Source of the DNA: Saprospiraceae bacterium
GTDB lineage: Bacteria; Bacteroidota; Bacteroidia; Chitinophagales; Saprospiraceae
Length of the DNA: 64,000 nt
Reading direction: 5' to 3'
NCBI GenBank assembly: GCA_016718205.1
Contig: JADKEB010000003.1
Coordinates: 62,001 to 126,000, forward strand
The notes beneath the pieces were generated by a model. That model searched no databases. It saw only the letters and a program-made list of their open reading frames with translations, and was not told where the DNA came from. The translations under genes were made by a program, and so were the position numbers. Shown here in pieces: positions 54,646 to 63,839 of the stretch (the stretch's first letter is position 1; every line of letters starts with the position of its first letter).

Positions 54646-55995
54646 ATGATGTATTTTGGCAATACAAACGGCCTTCTGACATTCAATGGAAACTCATGGG
54701 AAAACTACAAATTGAATTCCAAAAAGATAGTAAGGTCTGTTTTATATCACAAAGACAGGATTTATACCGGTGCTTACGGAGAATTGGGGTATTGGATCAG
54801 CGAAGAATGTAAAAAGCTAACATACCATAATCTGACGGGACTATTGCCCAAGGGATTGATCGATAATGAAGAGATCTGGCATATCACTTCGTATGGCGAA
54901 GTGGTGTTTTTTCAGTCATTTTCAGTATTATTGGCCTATGATGGAGTCAGATTTCTTAAAATAGAATTGCCCGGAAGCGTCATGTTCCTCCATGTTGCTG
55001 AAAAGAAAAAATATATCCAGGTACTTGACAAAGGTATTTTTTATATCAATGACGATCTTCAGCCGGTCATGCTGAATGGTTCTGAGTATTTTGCTGACAA
55101 AATCGTCACAGCCATTCTTCCCGGAAAAAGTGCACATTCATTGCTCATCACTACAAATAGCGATGGAGTATTTAAATATGAAAATGGGCATTTAGCTCCA
55201 TGGAATGCCGAAAATAACCCCTATTTTTCAGAAGTCCAGATCAATAAAGCCCTTAAAATGACCAATGGCGATATTGTGATAGGCACCATCCGGGACGGTT
55301 TATTGATTTTCGATGATGACGGCAACATAAAATTTCGGATTAGTACCACCAACGGACTTCAGAACAATACCATACTGGCACTAAAAGAAGATACTGATCA
55401 GAATTTGTGGGTTGGTCTTGATAAAGGTATTTCTTTGATCCACTTCAACGATGATATCCTGCAATACAGAGATGTCAAAGGATTGATAGGTTCTGTTTAT
55501 ACAGCTACAATTTATGACTCCATACTTTACCTTGGTACAAATCAGGGAGTTTATTTTTCCAATCTTAAAACAAGAAGAAATCAGATTTCTTCTCCTGAGT
55601 TTCGACTCGTTAAAGGTACTCAAGGGCAGACATGGCATCTTTTCCCGGTTCAAAATGGCGTATTTTGTGGGCACAATGATGGAAGTTTTCTGATCAGAAG
55701 CGATAAAGCCACAAAATTGTCCAATATCACAGGAGGATGGTACAATGAGGTGATCAAAAGGGGAAATCAAAATTTTATTCTGCAGGGCAATTATACAGGT
55801 CTTTCACTTTTCAGGGTGGACAATGGAAATATCAGTTTCAGCCATAAAATAGAAGGGTATAACAGACCAGTTAAAAAATTTTACATCAAAGGAGATTATA
55901 TATGGGTCACCGGTCCCAATAATGGCCTTGCAAAATTGACCATTGATCCTGAACTGCGAAAAGTCAGTTTTCAAAAAATACTCCTTCCATACTGA
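54646..55995 (+). CDS. Hybrid two-component-type propeller regulator, N-terminal part
   Basis: Sensor part of a membrane-spanning transcriptional regulator. The true start is probably ATG 54494: from there a signal peptide (VIQAKYFGFRVLIFFSMPFF) runs into QHVPVITNYDVQHYKSHHQ if one base is added to the T run 54550-54555. A periplasmic beta propeller of regulator repeats follows (NTNGLLTFNGNSWENY, TNGLQNNTILALKEDTDQNL, GLDKGISLIHFND). The frame breaks at the A run 55973-55978. It lies directly before the susC-susD-LamG genes and is likely their regulator. Confidence 0.82.
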   Translation: MMYFGNTNGLLTFNGNSWENYKLNSKKIVRSVLYHKDRIYTGAYGELGYWISEECKKLTYHNLTGLLPKGLIDNEEIWHITSYGEVVFFQSFSVLLAYDGVRFLKIELPGSVMFLHVAEKKKYIQVLDKGIFYINDDLQPVMLNGSEYFADKIVTAILPGKSAHSLLITTNSDGVFKYENGHLAPWNAENNPYFSEVQINKALKMTNGDIVIGTIRDGLLIFDDDGNIKFRISTTNGLQNNTILALKEDTDQNLWVGLDKGISLIHFNDDILQYRDVKGLIGSVYTATIYDSILYLGTNQGVYFSNLKTRRNQISSPEFRLVKGTQGQTWHLFPVQNGVFCGHNDGSFLIRSDKATKLSNITGGWYNEVIKRGNQNFILQGNYTGLSLFRVDNGNISFSHKIEGYNRPVKKFYIKGDYIWVTGPNNGLAKLTIDPELRKVSFQKILLPY

Positions 55996-56455
55996 TGATG
56001 ATCATGATAATATAGATGTCAGTATTTTCAGAAATAAATTGGTGGTTTCAGATGGTGAAGCACATTATTATCTTGATGAAGTTAAAGATGAGTTACTTCC
56101 GTTTTCTGTTATGGAAGGCGAAAACAATGGGTTCAATATAAGGCCTATCACAGATACTACCTGGCTTAAAATCTATAATAATCATGCTATCAGAATGTAT
56201 CATGATAAAGAATTAAGAAATTTTCCTTATGCTTTCAATCAGGATTATCATAATGTAGCCAATCTGCAAAACGGAGAGTTGCTTTATTGTATGGATGATG
56301 GATTTGTATTGGACAAAGTACAACCTTCAAGGTATGATCTTCATAAAAATGATACCATCATCCACTGTAACATCGTCTACAATGGACAAACATGTACTGC
56401 TACATCCAATACAACCATCAAAATTCCAAACACAGCTAAAAAATATCAGTTTTAA
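55943..56455 (+). CDS. Propeller regulator, middle part
   Basis: Continuation of the propeller (YSFHTDDDHDNIDVSIF onward; ALYCMDDGFVLDKVQPSRY-like end). The frame is shifted again at the A run 56438-56443. Beyond it the intended reading is TAKNISFNFSIFDFRASKKY, the start of the Y_Y_Y domain, which also requires one T to be restored at 56464-56467. Confidence 0.75.
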   Translation: MILNCEKSVFKKYSFHTDDDHDNIDVSIFRNKLVVSDGEAHYYLDEVKDELLPFSVMEGENNGFNIRPITDTTWLKIYNNHAIRMYHDKELRNFPYAFNQDYHNVANLQNGELLYCMDDGFVLDKVQPSRYDLHKNDTIIHCNIVYNGQTCTATSNTTIKIPNTAKKYQF

Positions 56456-56503
56456 TTTTTCGATTTTGATTTTCGGGCAAGTAAGAAGTATGAATACAAA
56501 TTA

Positions 56504-57262
56504 TTGCCCAACCAAAATGAGTGGAAGGAAATTGAAAACCAGAGTTCTATCCAATTCACCAATTTGAGTTCAGGCAAGTACATCCTCCAACTTAAAAGGA
56601 ATGATGATATTGAAAAAACAGTATCTTTTGAGATATTGCCTCCGTGGTATCTTAGTACAATGGCAAAACTCATTTATCTGGTGTTGGTGTTTACTTTATT
56701 ATATTTACTGAATAAATACTACGAAAGAAAACTAACTGGTGAAAAACAGAGATTTCAGCTTGAAAATGAAAGACTTGTACATAAACACCAAATACAATTG
56801 GAAAATCAACGACTTCACAGTGAAAATCAGATTAAAAATAAAGAATTGGCCAATGCCACATTGCAGTTAGTGCAAAAAAATGAGATTTTACAGGACATTA
56901 AGGACGAACTTATTGAAATCAGAAAAACCGGAGACCACACCCTTACCGGGAAAGACTTCCAGATGTTCATGAAACAAATCAACGAAAACTTAACAACAAA
57001 AAGTGATAAAAAACTATTTGATATGAGTTTTAATGATGTTCACGAAGTGTTTTTGTCCAAACTGAAAAAAGAGTACCCTGATCTGAGTGCTGATGATCTA
57101 AAACTTGCGACTTACTTGCGTATGAATCTGGCTTCAAAGGACATTGCCCCACTATTTAATATTTCCTTACGGGGCCTGGAAAATAAACGGTACAGGCTAA
57201 GAAAGAAGATGCATTTGCCAACAGAAACAGATGTAAATGATTTTTTTGTAAATTATATTTGA
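56504..57262 (+). CDS. Propeller regulator, Y_Y_Y, transmembrane and HTH part
   Basis: Contains the end of the Y_Y_Y domain (about 1-45; FTNLSSGKYILQLKRND), one transmembrane helix (about 53-72), a long coiled-coil (about 75-150) and a C-terminal LuxR-like helix-turn-helix (about 190-240; LSADDLKLATYLRMNLASKD, ISLRGLENKRYRLRKKM). The layout puts the sensor outside and the DNA-binding domain in the cytoplasm. No kinase domain is seen, so it would signal directly. Together with the two preceding frames it makes ~920 residues with four indels. Confidence 0.85.
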   Translation: MPNQNEWKEIENQSSIQFTNLSSGKYILQLKRNDDIEKTVSFEILPPWYLSTMAKLIYLVLVFTLLYLLNKYYERKLTGEKQRFQLENERLVHKHQIQLENQRLHSENQIKNKELANATLQLVQKNEILQDIKDELIEIRKTGDHTLTGKDFQMFMKQINENLTTKSDKKLFDMSFNDVHEVFLSKLKKEYPDLSADDLKLATYLRMNLASKDIAPLFNISLRGLENKRYRLRKKMHLPTETDVNDFFVNYI

Positions 57263-57510
57263 CATCAATACGGGAGATTATTGAAAATGAGCTGAACCAT
57301 TGATTTTATTAGACTTTTTCAGCCATAAAAATTTATTTGGCGTAGTCATGGCGTAGTTAAATCCAATACTTTGTATTTACATATTCATAGATTTGCATCA
57401 AGTTCATATTAATTCAAAGCATTTTTCTCCGTTAGCATTTTGATAGGTTAATAGTTTTGATGCATGAACGATTAATTGATTTTTTTCTTCATATTCAAAA
57501 TCATTAAAGT

Positions 57511-58323
57511 ATGTTAAAATTTAAAATTTTATTATCTATTTGTCTATTAGGGAGCCATGTCCTGTTTGCTCAAACTAAGGTTTCCGGAAATGTTTTTGAC
57601 CAAAAAACAAATGAGGCTATCATCGGGGCAACAATTGTCAATTTAAAGACAGGCTCGGGGACTGTAACCGATATTGATGGCAGTTTTTCACTTGAAATAA
57701 GTAAGGGTGATAATTTAGAAGTTTCCTACTTGGGTTATAGTACCTTAAGTTTCACCTATGCAGACGAACCTAGTCTCTCCTTTGGAATTCAGACATCAAA
57801 CAATGTTTTGGAAGAAGTGATTGTCGTAGGATATGGTACACAAAAATCGAAAGATTTGACAGGCTCTATTACTACAATAAGAAGTGAGGAGATACTCAAG
57901 ACTCCTTCATCCAATGCAATGCAATCTTTACAGGGTAAAGTGGCGGGATTGCAAATAGTAAGTTCGGGTCAACCTGGTAGAGGAGCTACTGTAAGAGTAA
58001 GGGGTGTCGGCTCTTTTCCAAACAATGCTTTGGGCAATAATGAAAACAACACCTCACCGCTATATGTGGTAGATGGTATGTTTTTTGACAATATTGACTT
58101 CTTAAGCCCGTCTGATATTGCTACTATGTCAGTACTTAAAGATGCATCAGCTGCAGCTATCTATGGTGTGAGAGCTGCCAATGGCGTTATATTAATTGAG
58201 ACTAAATCGGGATCCTTTGAGCAAAAAGCCCAGATAAGCTATGATGGTTATACTGGGGTACAGGTCGCTCAAAACGTGCTGAGGATGGCAAATGCTGAGC
58301 AATTTGTTACTTTTGCAAAATGA
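57511..58323 (+). CDS. SusC/RagA receptor, N-terminal fragment
   Basis: Signal peptide (1-20), CNA-B-like domain (about 22-95; KVSGNVFDQKTNEAIIGATI), TonB box region (EEVIVVGYGTQKSKDLTGS) and plug with VRAANGVILIETKSG. An extra A in 58317-58320 ends the frame; with it removed the protein continues FANESGSVADIQYVDNAM into the next fragment. 248 bases of upstream DNA (57263-57510) hold no gene and should carry the promoter. Confidence 0.88.
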   Translation: MLKFKILLSICLLGSHVLFAQTKVSGNVFDQKTNEAIIGATIVNLKTGSGTVTDIDGSFSLEISKGDNLEVSYLGYSTLSFTYADEPSLSFGIQTSNNVLEEVIVVGYGTQKSKDLTGSITTIRSEEILKTPSSNAMQSLQGKVAGLQIVSSGQPGRGATVRVRGVGSFPNNALGNNENNTSPLYVVDGMFFDNIDFLSPSDIATMSVLKDASAAAIYGVRAANGVILIETKSGSFEQKAQISYDGYTGVQVAQNVLRMANAEQFVTFAK

Positions 58324-60541
58324 GTCTGGATCAGTTGCTGATATTCAATATGTGGACAATGCAATGCAAAGATTTGGTAGAAGTAGGACTAATTTCAATT
58401 TGCCAGATGTAAATACCAATTGGTATAAAGAGGTGACTCGCCCAGCAAGAATACAAAATCACAGTTTAAATGTATCCGGAGGATCTAATAAATCAAACTA
58501 CTCTTTGGGTCTTAACTATATGGACCAAAATGGTATCTTAAATATGGAAAATTATTATCAGCGAATCAATTTAAGAGGAAAAATAAATTTTAAAGCTACT
58601 GATTGGATGACTATAGGGTCTAACGTTGTATTCAGCAATGCTACACAACAAAATCCGGAAAATGGTGCATGGGGACAAGCATATTTTGCAGTGCCAATAC
58701 TACCGGTATACGATGAAGGCAACACTAAAGCGACTCCTATCAATTTTGCAAGTGCTCAGTCAATTGGTTATAGAGATGGCCAAAATCCTATGCCTGCTCT
58801 AAATTTTAGTGATTTGAGGGATAAGATCAGGCAAGTGTTAGGCAATATGTTTGTACAAATCGACTTGATGGATGGCTTAGAATTCAAATCAGCGTATAAT
58901 TATGCATACTCAGGTACAAATACGAGACAAGCTCGGCTTCCGTACTTTGTTTCTACTGGTTTACAGCGTAATCAATCAAATCTTATCAAAAGAGTGGGTA
59001 CAGGATTTAATCAAATTTGGGACAATACGCTAACTTTCAACAAAAAAGTAAATAATCATAATTTTACAATTCTTGGCGGTACTTCATTTAGGGATGAAGC
59101 GTTTGAAACTTTATCGCTAAAAGGCAACGATTTCCCTTATCAAGATAAAAGCACCTGGTATCTGGAAAATAGTACTCCTGTGACAGATATTAAAGATGGA
59201 GATGTAGGTGATGGCGGCTCCAGGTTTTATGGAATGTCATATTTTGGACGATTGTCCTACAGTTTTAAAAATAAATATATCCTATACGGTACATACAGAG
59301 CCGATGGTACAAACAAATATCAGGAGAAGTTTGGGTATTTTCCTTCTGTGGGCTTGGGATGGGTTGTATCACAAGAAGGGTTCTTTAAGAACAATGTGGT
59401 TGATTATCTAAAATTGCGTGGAAGTTGGGGTGTTTTAGGGAATGATAAAGTACCATTTAGTGACGGAAGTAATACGACCAGTTTAGTCACTACGAGTATC
59501 AATGACCAATTGGTATCTGGTACTGTATCTTCCAATACTTTTGACTTCTTAAGATGGGAACGAGTTGCAGAAACAAACCTTGGCCTATCTGCCTTTGCAT
59601 TTGATCAAAAGCTCTCCATTGAAGCCGACTATTATGTAAGAAAAACCAATGATGCTCAAATCAGAATTACAGCGCCTCTTACAGGGGCAACTTTTAGAAG
59701 GAGTGCAGGTGTTATCCAAAATTCTGGTGTAGAATTAGGTTTGAGATGGAGTGAAAGTTTAAATGAAGATTTTAGGTATGCTATTGGTGGTAATATTTCA
59801 ACTCTAAAAAATAAGGTAATAAGTCTATCAGGTCAAGAGTATATAGATGGTGGTACTGCGGAGTTTAGACAAAGATCTATCGTAGGTCAATCACTTTTGG
59901 CTTTCTATGGCTGGGAAGTAGCAGGGGTATATCAAAATCAAGCAGAAATCGAAGCAGATCCAATTGCTAAAGCCAATAAACTGGAGCCTGGTGATTTCAA
60001 ATATGTAGATCGCAATGGAGATAAAGTAATTGATGATTTGGATCGAGGTATCATCGGATCATTTCTGCCAAGCTTCACATATGGTGGTGATATTTCTGTA
60101 GGTTACAAAGCATTTGATCTATCTGTCAATGTTTATGGACAAGGTGGAAACCAGATCTTAAATAGAAATAGGGGACAAGTCATTTTTACTAATGACCAGA
60201 ATATAGATGCAGACTTAGTAGATAATAGATGGCATGGTGAAGGCACATCTGATTCATACACTTCTGCTAAAGGTAGACGTAAAGGTTGGAATCAAAAAAT
60301 GAGTACTTTTTTCGTGGAGGACGGCGACTTTTTTAGAATTCAGAATGTGACATTATCTTATACTATCAAAAAAGGTAAAATATTTGATAGTTTGCCTGAG
60401 ATAAGAATAAACGCTACTGCTGAAAGACCGCTTACACTTTTTAACTACAATGGTTTTAGTCCGGAAGTACAAAACGGTATAGACAATAGCACCCATCCAA
60501 TACCAGCAATTTATACTATGGGACTCAATATAAAATTTTAA
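58292..60541 (+). CDS. SusC/RagA receptor, barrel fragment
   Basis: 749 residues covering the whole outer-membrane barrel: QNHSLNVSGGSNKSNYSLGL, a late GYKAFDLSVNVYGQGG, and the terminal strand ending AIYTMGLNIKF. Together with the N-terminal fragment ~1010 residues. Works with the SusD gene 22 bases downstream. Confidence 0.88.
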   Translation: MLSNLLLLQNESGSVADIQYVDNAMQRFGRSRTNFNLPDVNTNWYKEVTRPARIQNHSLNVSGGSNKSNYSLGLNYMDQNGILNMENYYQRINLRGKINFKATDWMTIGSNVVFSNATQQNPENGAWGQAYFAVPILPVYDEGNTKATPINFASAQSIGYRDGQNPMPALNFSDLRDKIRQVLGNMFVQIDLMDGLEFKSAYNYAYSGTNTRQARLPYFVSTGLQRNQSNLIKRVGTGFNQIWDNTLTFNKKVNNHNFTILGGTSFRDEAFETLSLKGNDFPYQDKSTWYLENSTPVTDIKDGDVGDGGSRFYGMSYFGRLSYSFKNKYILYGTYRADGTNKYQEKFGYFPSVGLGWVVSQEGFFKNNVVDYLKLRGSWGVLGNDKVPFSDGSNTTSLVTTSINDQLVSGTVSSNTFDFLRWERVAETNLGLSAFAFDQKLSIEADYYVRKTNDAQIRITAPLTGATFRRSAGVIQNSGVELGLRWSESLNEDFRYAIGGNISTLKNKVISLSGQEYIDGGTAEFRQRSIVGQSLLAFYGWEVAGVYQNQAEIEADPIAKANKLEPGDFKYVDRNGDKVIDDLDRGIIGSFLPSFTYGGDISVGYKAFDLSVNVYGQGGNQILNRNRGQVIFTNDQNIDADLVDNRWHGEGTSDSYTSAKGRRKGWNQKMSTFFVEDGDFFRIQNVTLSYTIKKGKIFDSLPEIRINATAERPLTLFNYNGFSPEVQNGIDNSTHPIPAIYTMGLNIKF

Positions 60542-60563
60542 TAAAAATTTAAACAATAAAGTC

Positions 60564-62000
60564 ATGAAAAATATATTAAGAAAATATCTTATCCTATCAC
60601 TTGGAGCGATTTTGATGTTTACATCTTGCTCTGACCTCGTAAATAATCCTTTAGAAAATCAAAATTTTACGGAGTCTATAGATTATGCTAAATCTAAAGA
60701 TATGATCCAGCCATTAATTGGGGCCTACGCATCATTTCAAAGTAGAGGCTGGGAACAGTATCCACTTATTTCTCTAAGAGGTGATGATGTCAGTCATGGG
60801 GGTTTAGGTGACCAACAACCGTTTGCCGATACAGATTTTTATAACTACGACAAGGGCTATTGGATGTACAATTCACTTTGGCAAACCTATTATTCAGACA
60901 TTTTTAAAATAAATACAGCTATTGAAGAGATTGGAAAGTACAGAGATGCCGGAGGTAATCCGATTCTCGCAGAGCAATATATAGCAGAGTGTAAGGTCAT
61001 GCGTTCTTTTCTTCTGTTTCAATTGTCGAGAGTTTGGGGTAAGGTCTTTATTCCAACTGGTTCGAAGCCGGAAGAATTATTAACAGCAACTTCCGTTCCT
61101 ACTAAAGATGAGGTGATGGAATTTATAGCAAAGGATATGGATGATGTAGAATCAAAATTGCCGGACTTACATCCTAACAAAAGAACAGATGTACCCGGGG
61201 GTATTACTAAGTTTACTGCTTTAGCTATGAAAGCATTATCTAGTCAGGAATTAAAACAATATCAAAAAGTAGCTGATGCTACCAGCAAAATTATTGCATC
61301 AGGCAAATATGCTCTTCATACTGATTTTTATCAATTATTTAAGGTACCCGGTAAACTGAGTAATGAAAATTTGCTCGAGTTTCAATTTTCTGACTTCAAA
61401 ACCGGAGTAGGTGCCTCAAGCAATTATCTTTGGGCATTCTTTGGACCACAAAGTTGGACACCTGCAGTGGCTACCGCTAATGGTGGATGGGGATTTTATG
61501 AACCTACATTAAAGTACATCAAATTTATGCTGGATCGGGGAGAAACTGTAAGATTGGAGACTTCTGTAATTTTTACTCAGGCAGGTATTGACGAACTTAA
61601 GAAGGATCCAAAATACGCAAGTCTTCCGGCTTTTGTCACAAATACAACGAGAGATGGCGATAGATTCAATAATTATCCCAGAGCTAAATTTGCAAGTGGT
61701 AAGTTTTATTTACCCTCCAAGCAGTTGATACCAGGAAGAACTAATTATGGAAGCAACAAAAACCTTACATGCATCAGATATGCAGAGATATTATTAATGC
61801 ATGCAGAAGCAATCAAACAAGGTGCTAATAGTACTGTGATAACAGCAGATCAAGCCGTAAATTTAGTCAGATCAAGAGCTGGACTCACACCTCTGACCAA
61901 TGTAACCTTAGATCAAGTAATCAATGAAAAATATGCGGAATTAGCCACTGAATGGGGTAGTAGGTATTATGACCTGGTAAGATTAGGAAAAAAAAATTAA
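60564..62000 (+). CDS. SusD/RagB lipoprotein, truncated at its C-terminus
   Basis: 478 residues: lipobox FTSC (Cys22), then the SusD fold (TPR-like helices; AECKVMRSFLLFQLSRVWG, ...). The final family segment VINEKYAELATEWGSRYYDLVRLGK is present, but the usual last 30-50 residues are missing. The frame ends in the nine-A run 61988-61996, right where sequence of a different gene begins. This points to a deletion that removed the susD end and the start of the next gene. Confidence 0.85.
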   Translation: MKNILRKYLILSLGAILMFTSCSDLVNNPLENQNFTESIDYAKSKDMIQPLIGAYASFQSRGWEQYPLISLRGDDVSHGGLGDQQPFADTDFYNYDKGYWMYNSLWQTYYSDIFKINTAIEEIGKYRDAGGNPILAEQYIAECKVMRSFLLFQLSRVWGKVFIPTGSKPEELLTATSVPTKDEVMEFIAKDMDDVESKLPDLHPNKRTDVPGGITKFTALAMKALSSQELKQYQKVADATSKIIASGKYALHTDFYQLFKVPGKLSNENLLEFQFSDFKTGVGASSNYLWAFFGPQSWTPAVATANGGWGFYEPTLKYIKFMLDRGETVRLETSVIFTQAGIDELKKDPKYASLPAFVTNTTRDGDRFNNYPRAKFASGKFYLPSKQLIPGRTNYGSNKNLTCIRYAEILLMHAEAIKQGANSTVITADQAVNLVRSRAGLTPLTNVTLDQVINEKYAELATEWGSRYYDLVRLGKKN

Positions 62001-62013
62001 GGTTCTGGAGCCT

Positions 62014-62616
62014 GTGATTTCTATCAATTCGATATTTGAGGTTTCTGATGATATTGAAATCAAAGAGGTAAAAGTAAATTTAGACAATAAAGATATCACT
62101 ACAATAAGTCAGTTTAAAGACTATAGAAGATTTGTTGGGGAAATAAAAATAGATGGCATTACCACAGGTCTTCATAAGCTTACTATTAGCGCTACTGACA
62201 ATTCAGGTAAGACAACTACGCAAGTCGTAAACTTCGAAAAAGAAGCGCCATATACTCCATTATTTGCTGGTGAGACAATGTATGTACCTTTTGACAATGA
62301 TTATATAGATTTGATCAATTTAAGATCAGGTACAAAAATCGGATCTCCGACATTTGCCAATGAAAGTATCATCAAAGGGTCAGGAGTCAATGCCTATAAG
62401 GGTGCTAAGGATGCTTATGTAACATTTCCAACTACAACACTAAAGACACCTGAATTTTCAGCTACTTTTTGGATGAAAGTCAATGCGAGTCCCGACAGAG
62501 CAGGCATATTAGTGATGGGTCCTCGGATCCGAATAGCACAGCTTTTCAAAATAATAGAAAAAGTGGGTTTAGATTTTTTAGAGAAAACGCGGGAGGCAAG
62601 CAACGATTTAAGCTGA
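62014..62616 (+). CDS. LamG-domain protein, first fragment
   Basis: Begins mid-protein (after the A-run junction the reading is KIKVLEPVISINSIFEVSDD), so its N-terminal lipoprotein signal is missing. Contains an Ig-like domain (about 1-80) and the first part of a LamG/concanavalin-like domain (TTTLKTPEFSATFWMKVNAS). A missing C near 62524 (GGTCCTCGG instead of GGTCCTCCGG) breaks the frame. Such proteins often accompany SusCD pairs as surface glycan-binding proteins. Confidence 0.7.
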   Translation: MISINSIFEVSDDIEIKEVKVNLDNKDITTISQFKDYRRFVGEIKIDGITTGLHKLTISATDNSGKTTTQVVNFEKEAPYTPLFAGETMYVPFDNDYIDLINLRSGTKIGSPTFANESIIKGSGVNAYKGAKDAYVTFPTTTLKTPEFSATFWMKVNASPDRAGILVMGPRIRIAQLFKIIEKVGLDFLEKTREASNDLS

Positions 62617-62966
62617 ATGTAGGCAATGGTACAGCAGATACTTGGGTAGATGGTGGTGCTGCGGCTGATGTAGACCCTACTGTAAATGCCTGGAATCATT
62701 TTGCTATTACTATATCAAGGACAGAGGCAAGTGTGTATATCAATGGTAAAGTTGCCAGAACAAGTACTGTAGCTGGTGGAGTAAACTGGGATGGTTGTGA
62801 TGTCTTATCCATCATGTCTGGATTTCCAAGATTTACTGAATGGGGACATGCATCAGATGAAAGTATCATGGATGAATTGAGACTTTATAATAGGGCATTA
62901 TCTGCAAATGATATTGCAAACGTGATAAAAAACAGAATCAGGCGCCGTCGTGGGTTATGTTGCTAA
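62469..62966 (+). CDS. LamG-domain protein, second fragment
   Basis: Rest of the first LamG domain (PDPNSTAFQNNRKSGFRFF, LNVGNGTADTWVDGGAAAD, WGHASDESIMDELRLYNRAL). The frame is lost at the A run 62927-62932, where one more A gives KTESGAVVGYVAKYD. The first ~20 codons overlap the previous fragment in a wrong frame. Confidence 0.7.
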   Translation: MDESQCESRQSRHISDGSSDPNSTAFQNNRKSGFRFFRENAGGKQRFKLNVGNGTADTWVDGGAAADVDPTVNAWNHFAITISRTEASVYINGKVARTSTVAGGVNWDGCDVLSIMSGFPRFTEWGHASDESIMDELRLYNRALSANDIANVIKNRIRRRRGLCC

Positions 62967-62995
62967 GTATGATGGTGAAAAAATGTATATGAGCT

Positions 62996-63643
62996 TTGAT
63001 GAAAGCTTTAAAGACCCTCCTTACCAATACTGAAGCTGCCAAAGTTGGTAGTCCTACTTTAACCAACACCGATGCTTTCAAAGGTGAAAAGTCATACCAA
63101 GGTGCAACAGGAGGCTATTTATCCTTCGCAACAAATGTTCTCAAATCACCTTCATTTAGTGCTTCGATGTGGATGAGGGTCAATGCTACTCCTGATCGAG
63201 CCGGTATCTTAGTAATGGGGCCACCGGATACTGCTAATCCTACAGCTCCAAATAATAGAAAAAATGGTTTTAGATTTTTTAGAGAAAATGCGGGAGGCAA
63301 GCAGCGTTTTAAGCTGAATGTGGGCAATGGAACAGCTGACAACTGGATTGATGGAGGTGCAGCAGCAGATGTAGATCCTACTCAAAATACTTGGGTTCAT
63401 TTAGCATTTACAATTAGCCCTGATTCTTCTGCTGTTTTTATAAATGGTAACGTAGCAACTAAAGTCAAAGCAGGACCGGTCAATTGGGATGGTTGTGATA
63501 TTCTGTCGATCATGTCTGGTGTCCCAAGATTTACCGAGTGGGGTCACATGTCTGATTTAAGTAAACTTGATGAGCTAAGAGTTTTTAACAAAGAATTGTC
63601 ACGAGCTGAAGTAAGGAAAATATTTCAAGACGGAAATAAATAA
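62996..63643 (+). CDS. LamG-domain protein, third fragment
   Basis: Second LamG domain (about 25-210), very similar to the first in protein and DNA: GFRFFRENAGGKQRFKLNVG occurs in both. The true frame enters through MYMSFDESFKDLLTNTEAA if one C is removed from 63015-63017. Ends with a natural stop (TAA, 63641-63643) followed by an interrupted terminator. Confidence 0.75.
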   Translation: MMKALKTLLTNTEAAKVGSPTLTNTDAFKGEKSYQGATGGYLSFATNVLKSPSFSASMWMRVNATPDRAGILVMGPPDTANPTAPNNRKNGFRFFRENAGGKQRFKLNVGNGTADNWIDGGAAADVDPTQNTWVHLAFTISPDSSAVFINGNVATKVKAGPVNWDGCDILSIMSGVPRFTEWGHMSDLSKLDELRVFNKELSRAEVRKIFQDGNK

Positions 63644-63660
63644 TATTTTCTAATAAATAG

Positions 63661-63815
63661 AGAGTAGTAATTTCAATGTCGTTTAGTTAAGACCTCTTTA
63701 TGAAGTCTTTCCCTTGTAAGGGAAAGATTTAGATAGGGTAAAAACAAAGAAAAATTCCTTATCTAAACGACATTGGTAGTAATTTCCTAAGGTTACTACT
63801 CTCTTTTTCACCTAT
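63661..63815 (+). terminator. Terminator split by a mobile element
   Basis: AGAGTAGTAA (63661-63670) and TTACTACTCT (63793-63802) are the arms of a hairpin followed by TCTTTTT. In between, a 102-bp element has been inserted. Without it and one copy of its target duplication the hairpin has a 10-base loop (TTTCCTAAGG) and would be a normal terminator for the susC-susD-LamG unit. Confidence 0.8.
63674..63775. mobile_element. Family-3 inverted-repeat element, 102 bp
   Basis: Ends CAATGTCGTTTAG and CTAAACGACATTG are perfectly complementary (13 bp). Flanked by GTAGTAATTT at 63664-63673 and 63776-63785, a 10-bp target duplication. Inside is the hairpin TTTCCCTTGTAAGGGAAA (18 bases). No ORF. A left end of the same family lies at 54238. 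Confidence 0.92.
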
Positions 63816-63839
63816 TTAGTATATTTAAGTTTTATATAA

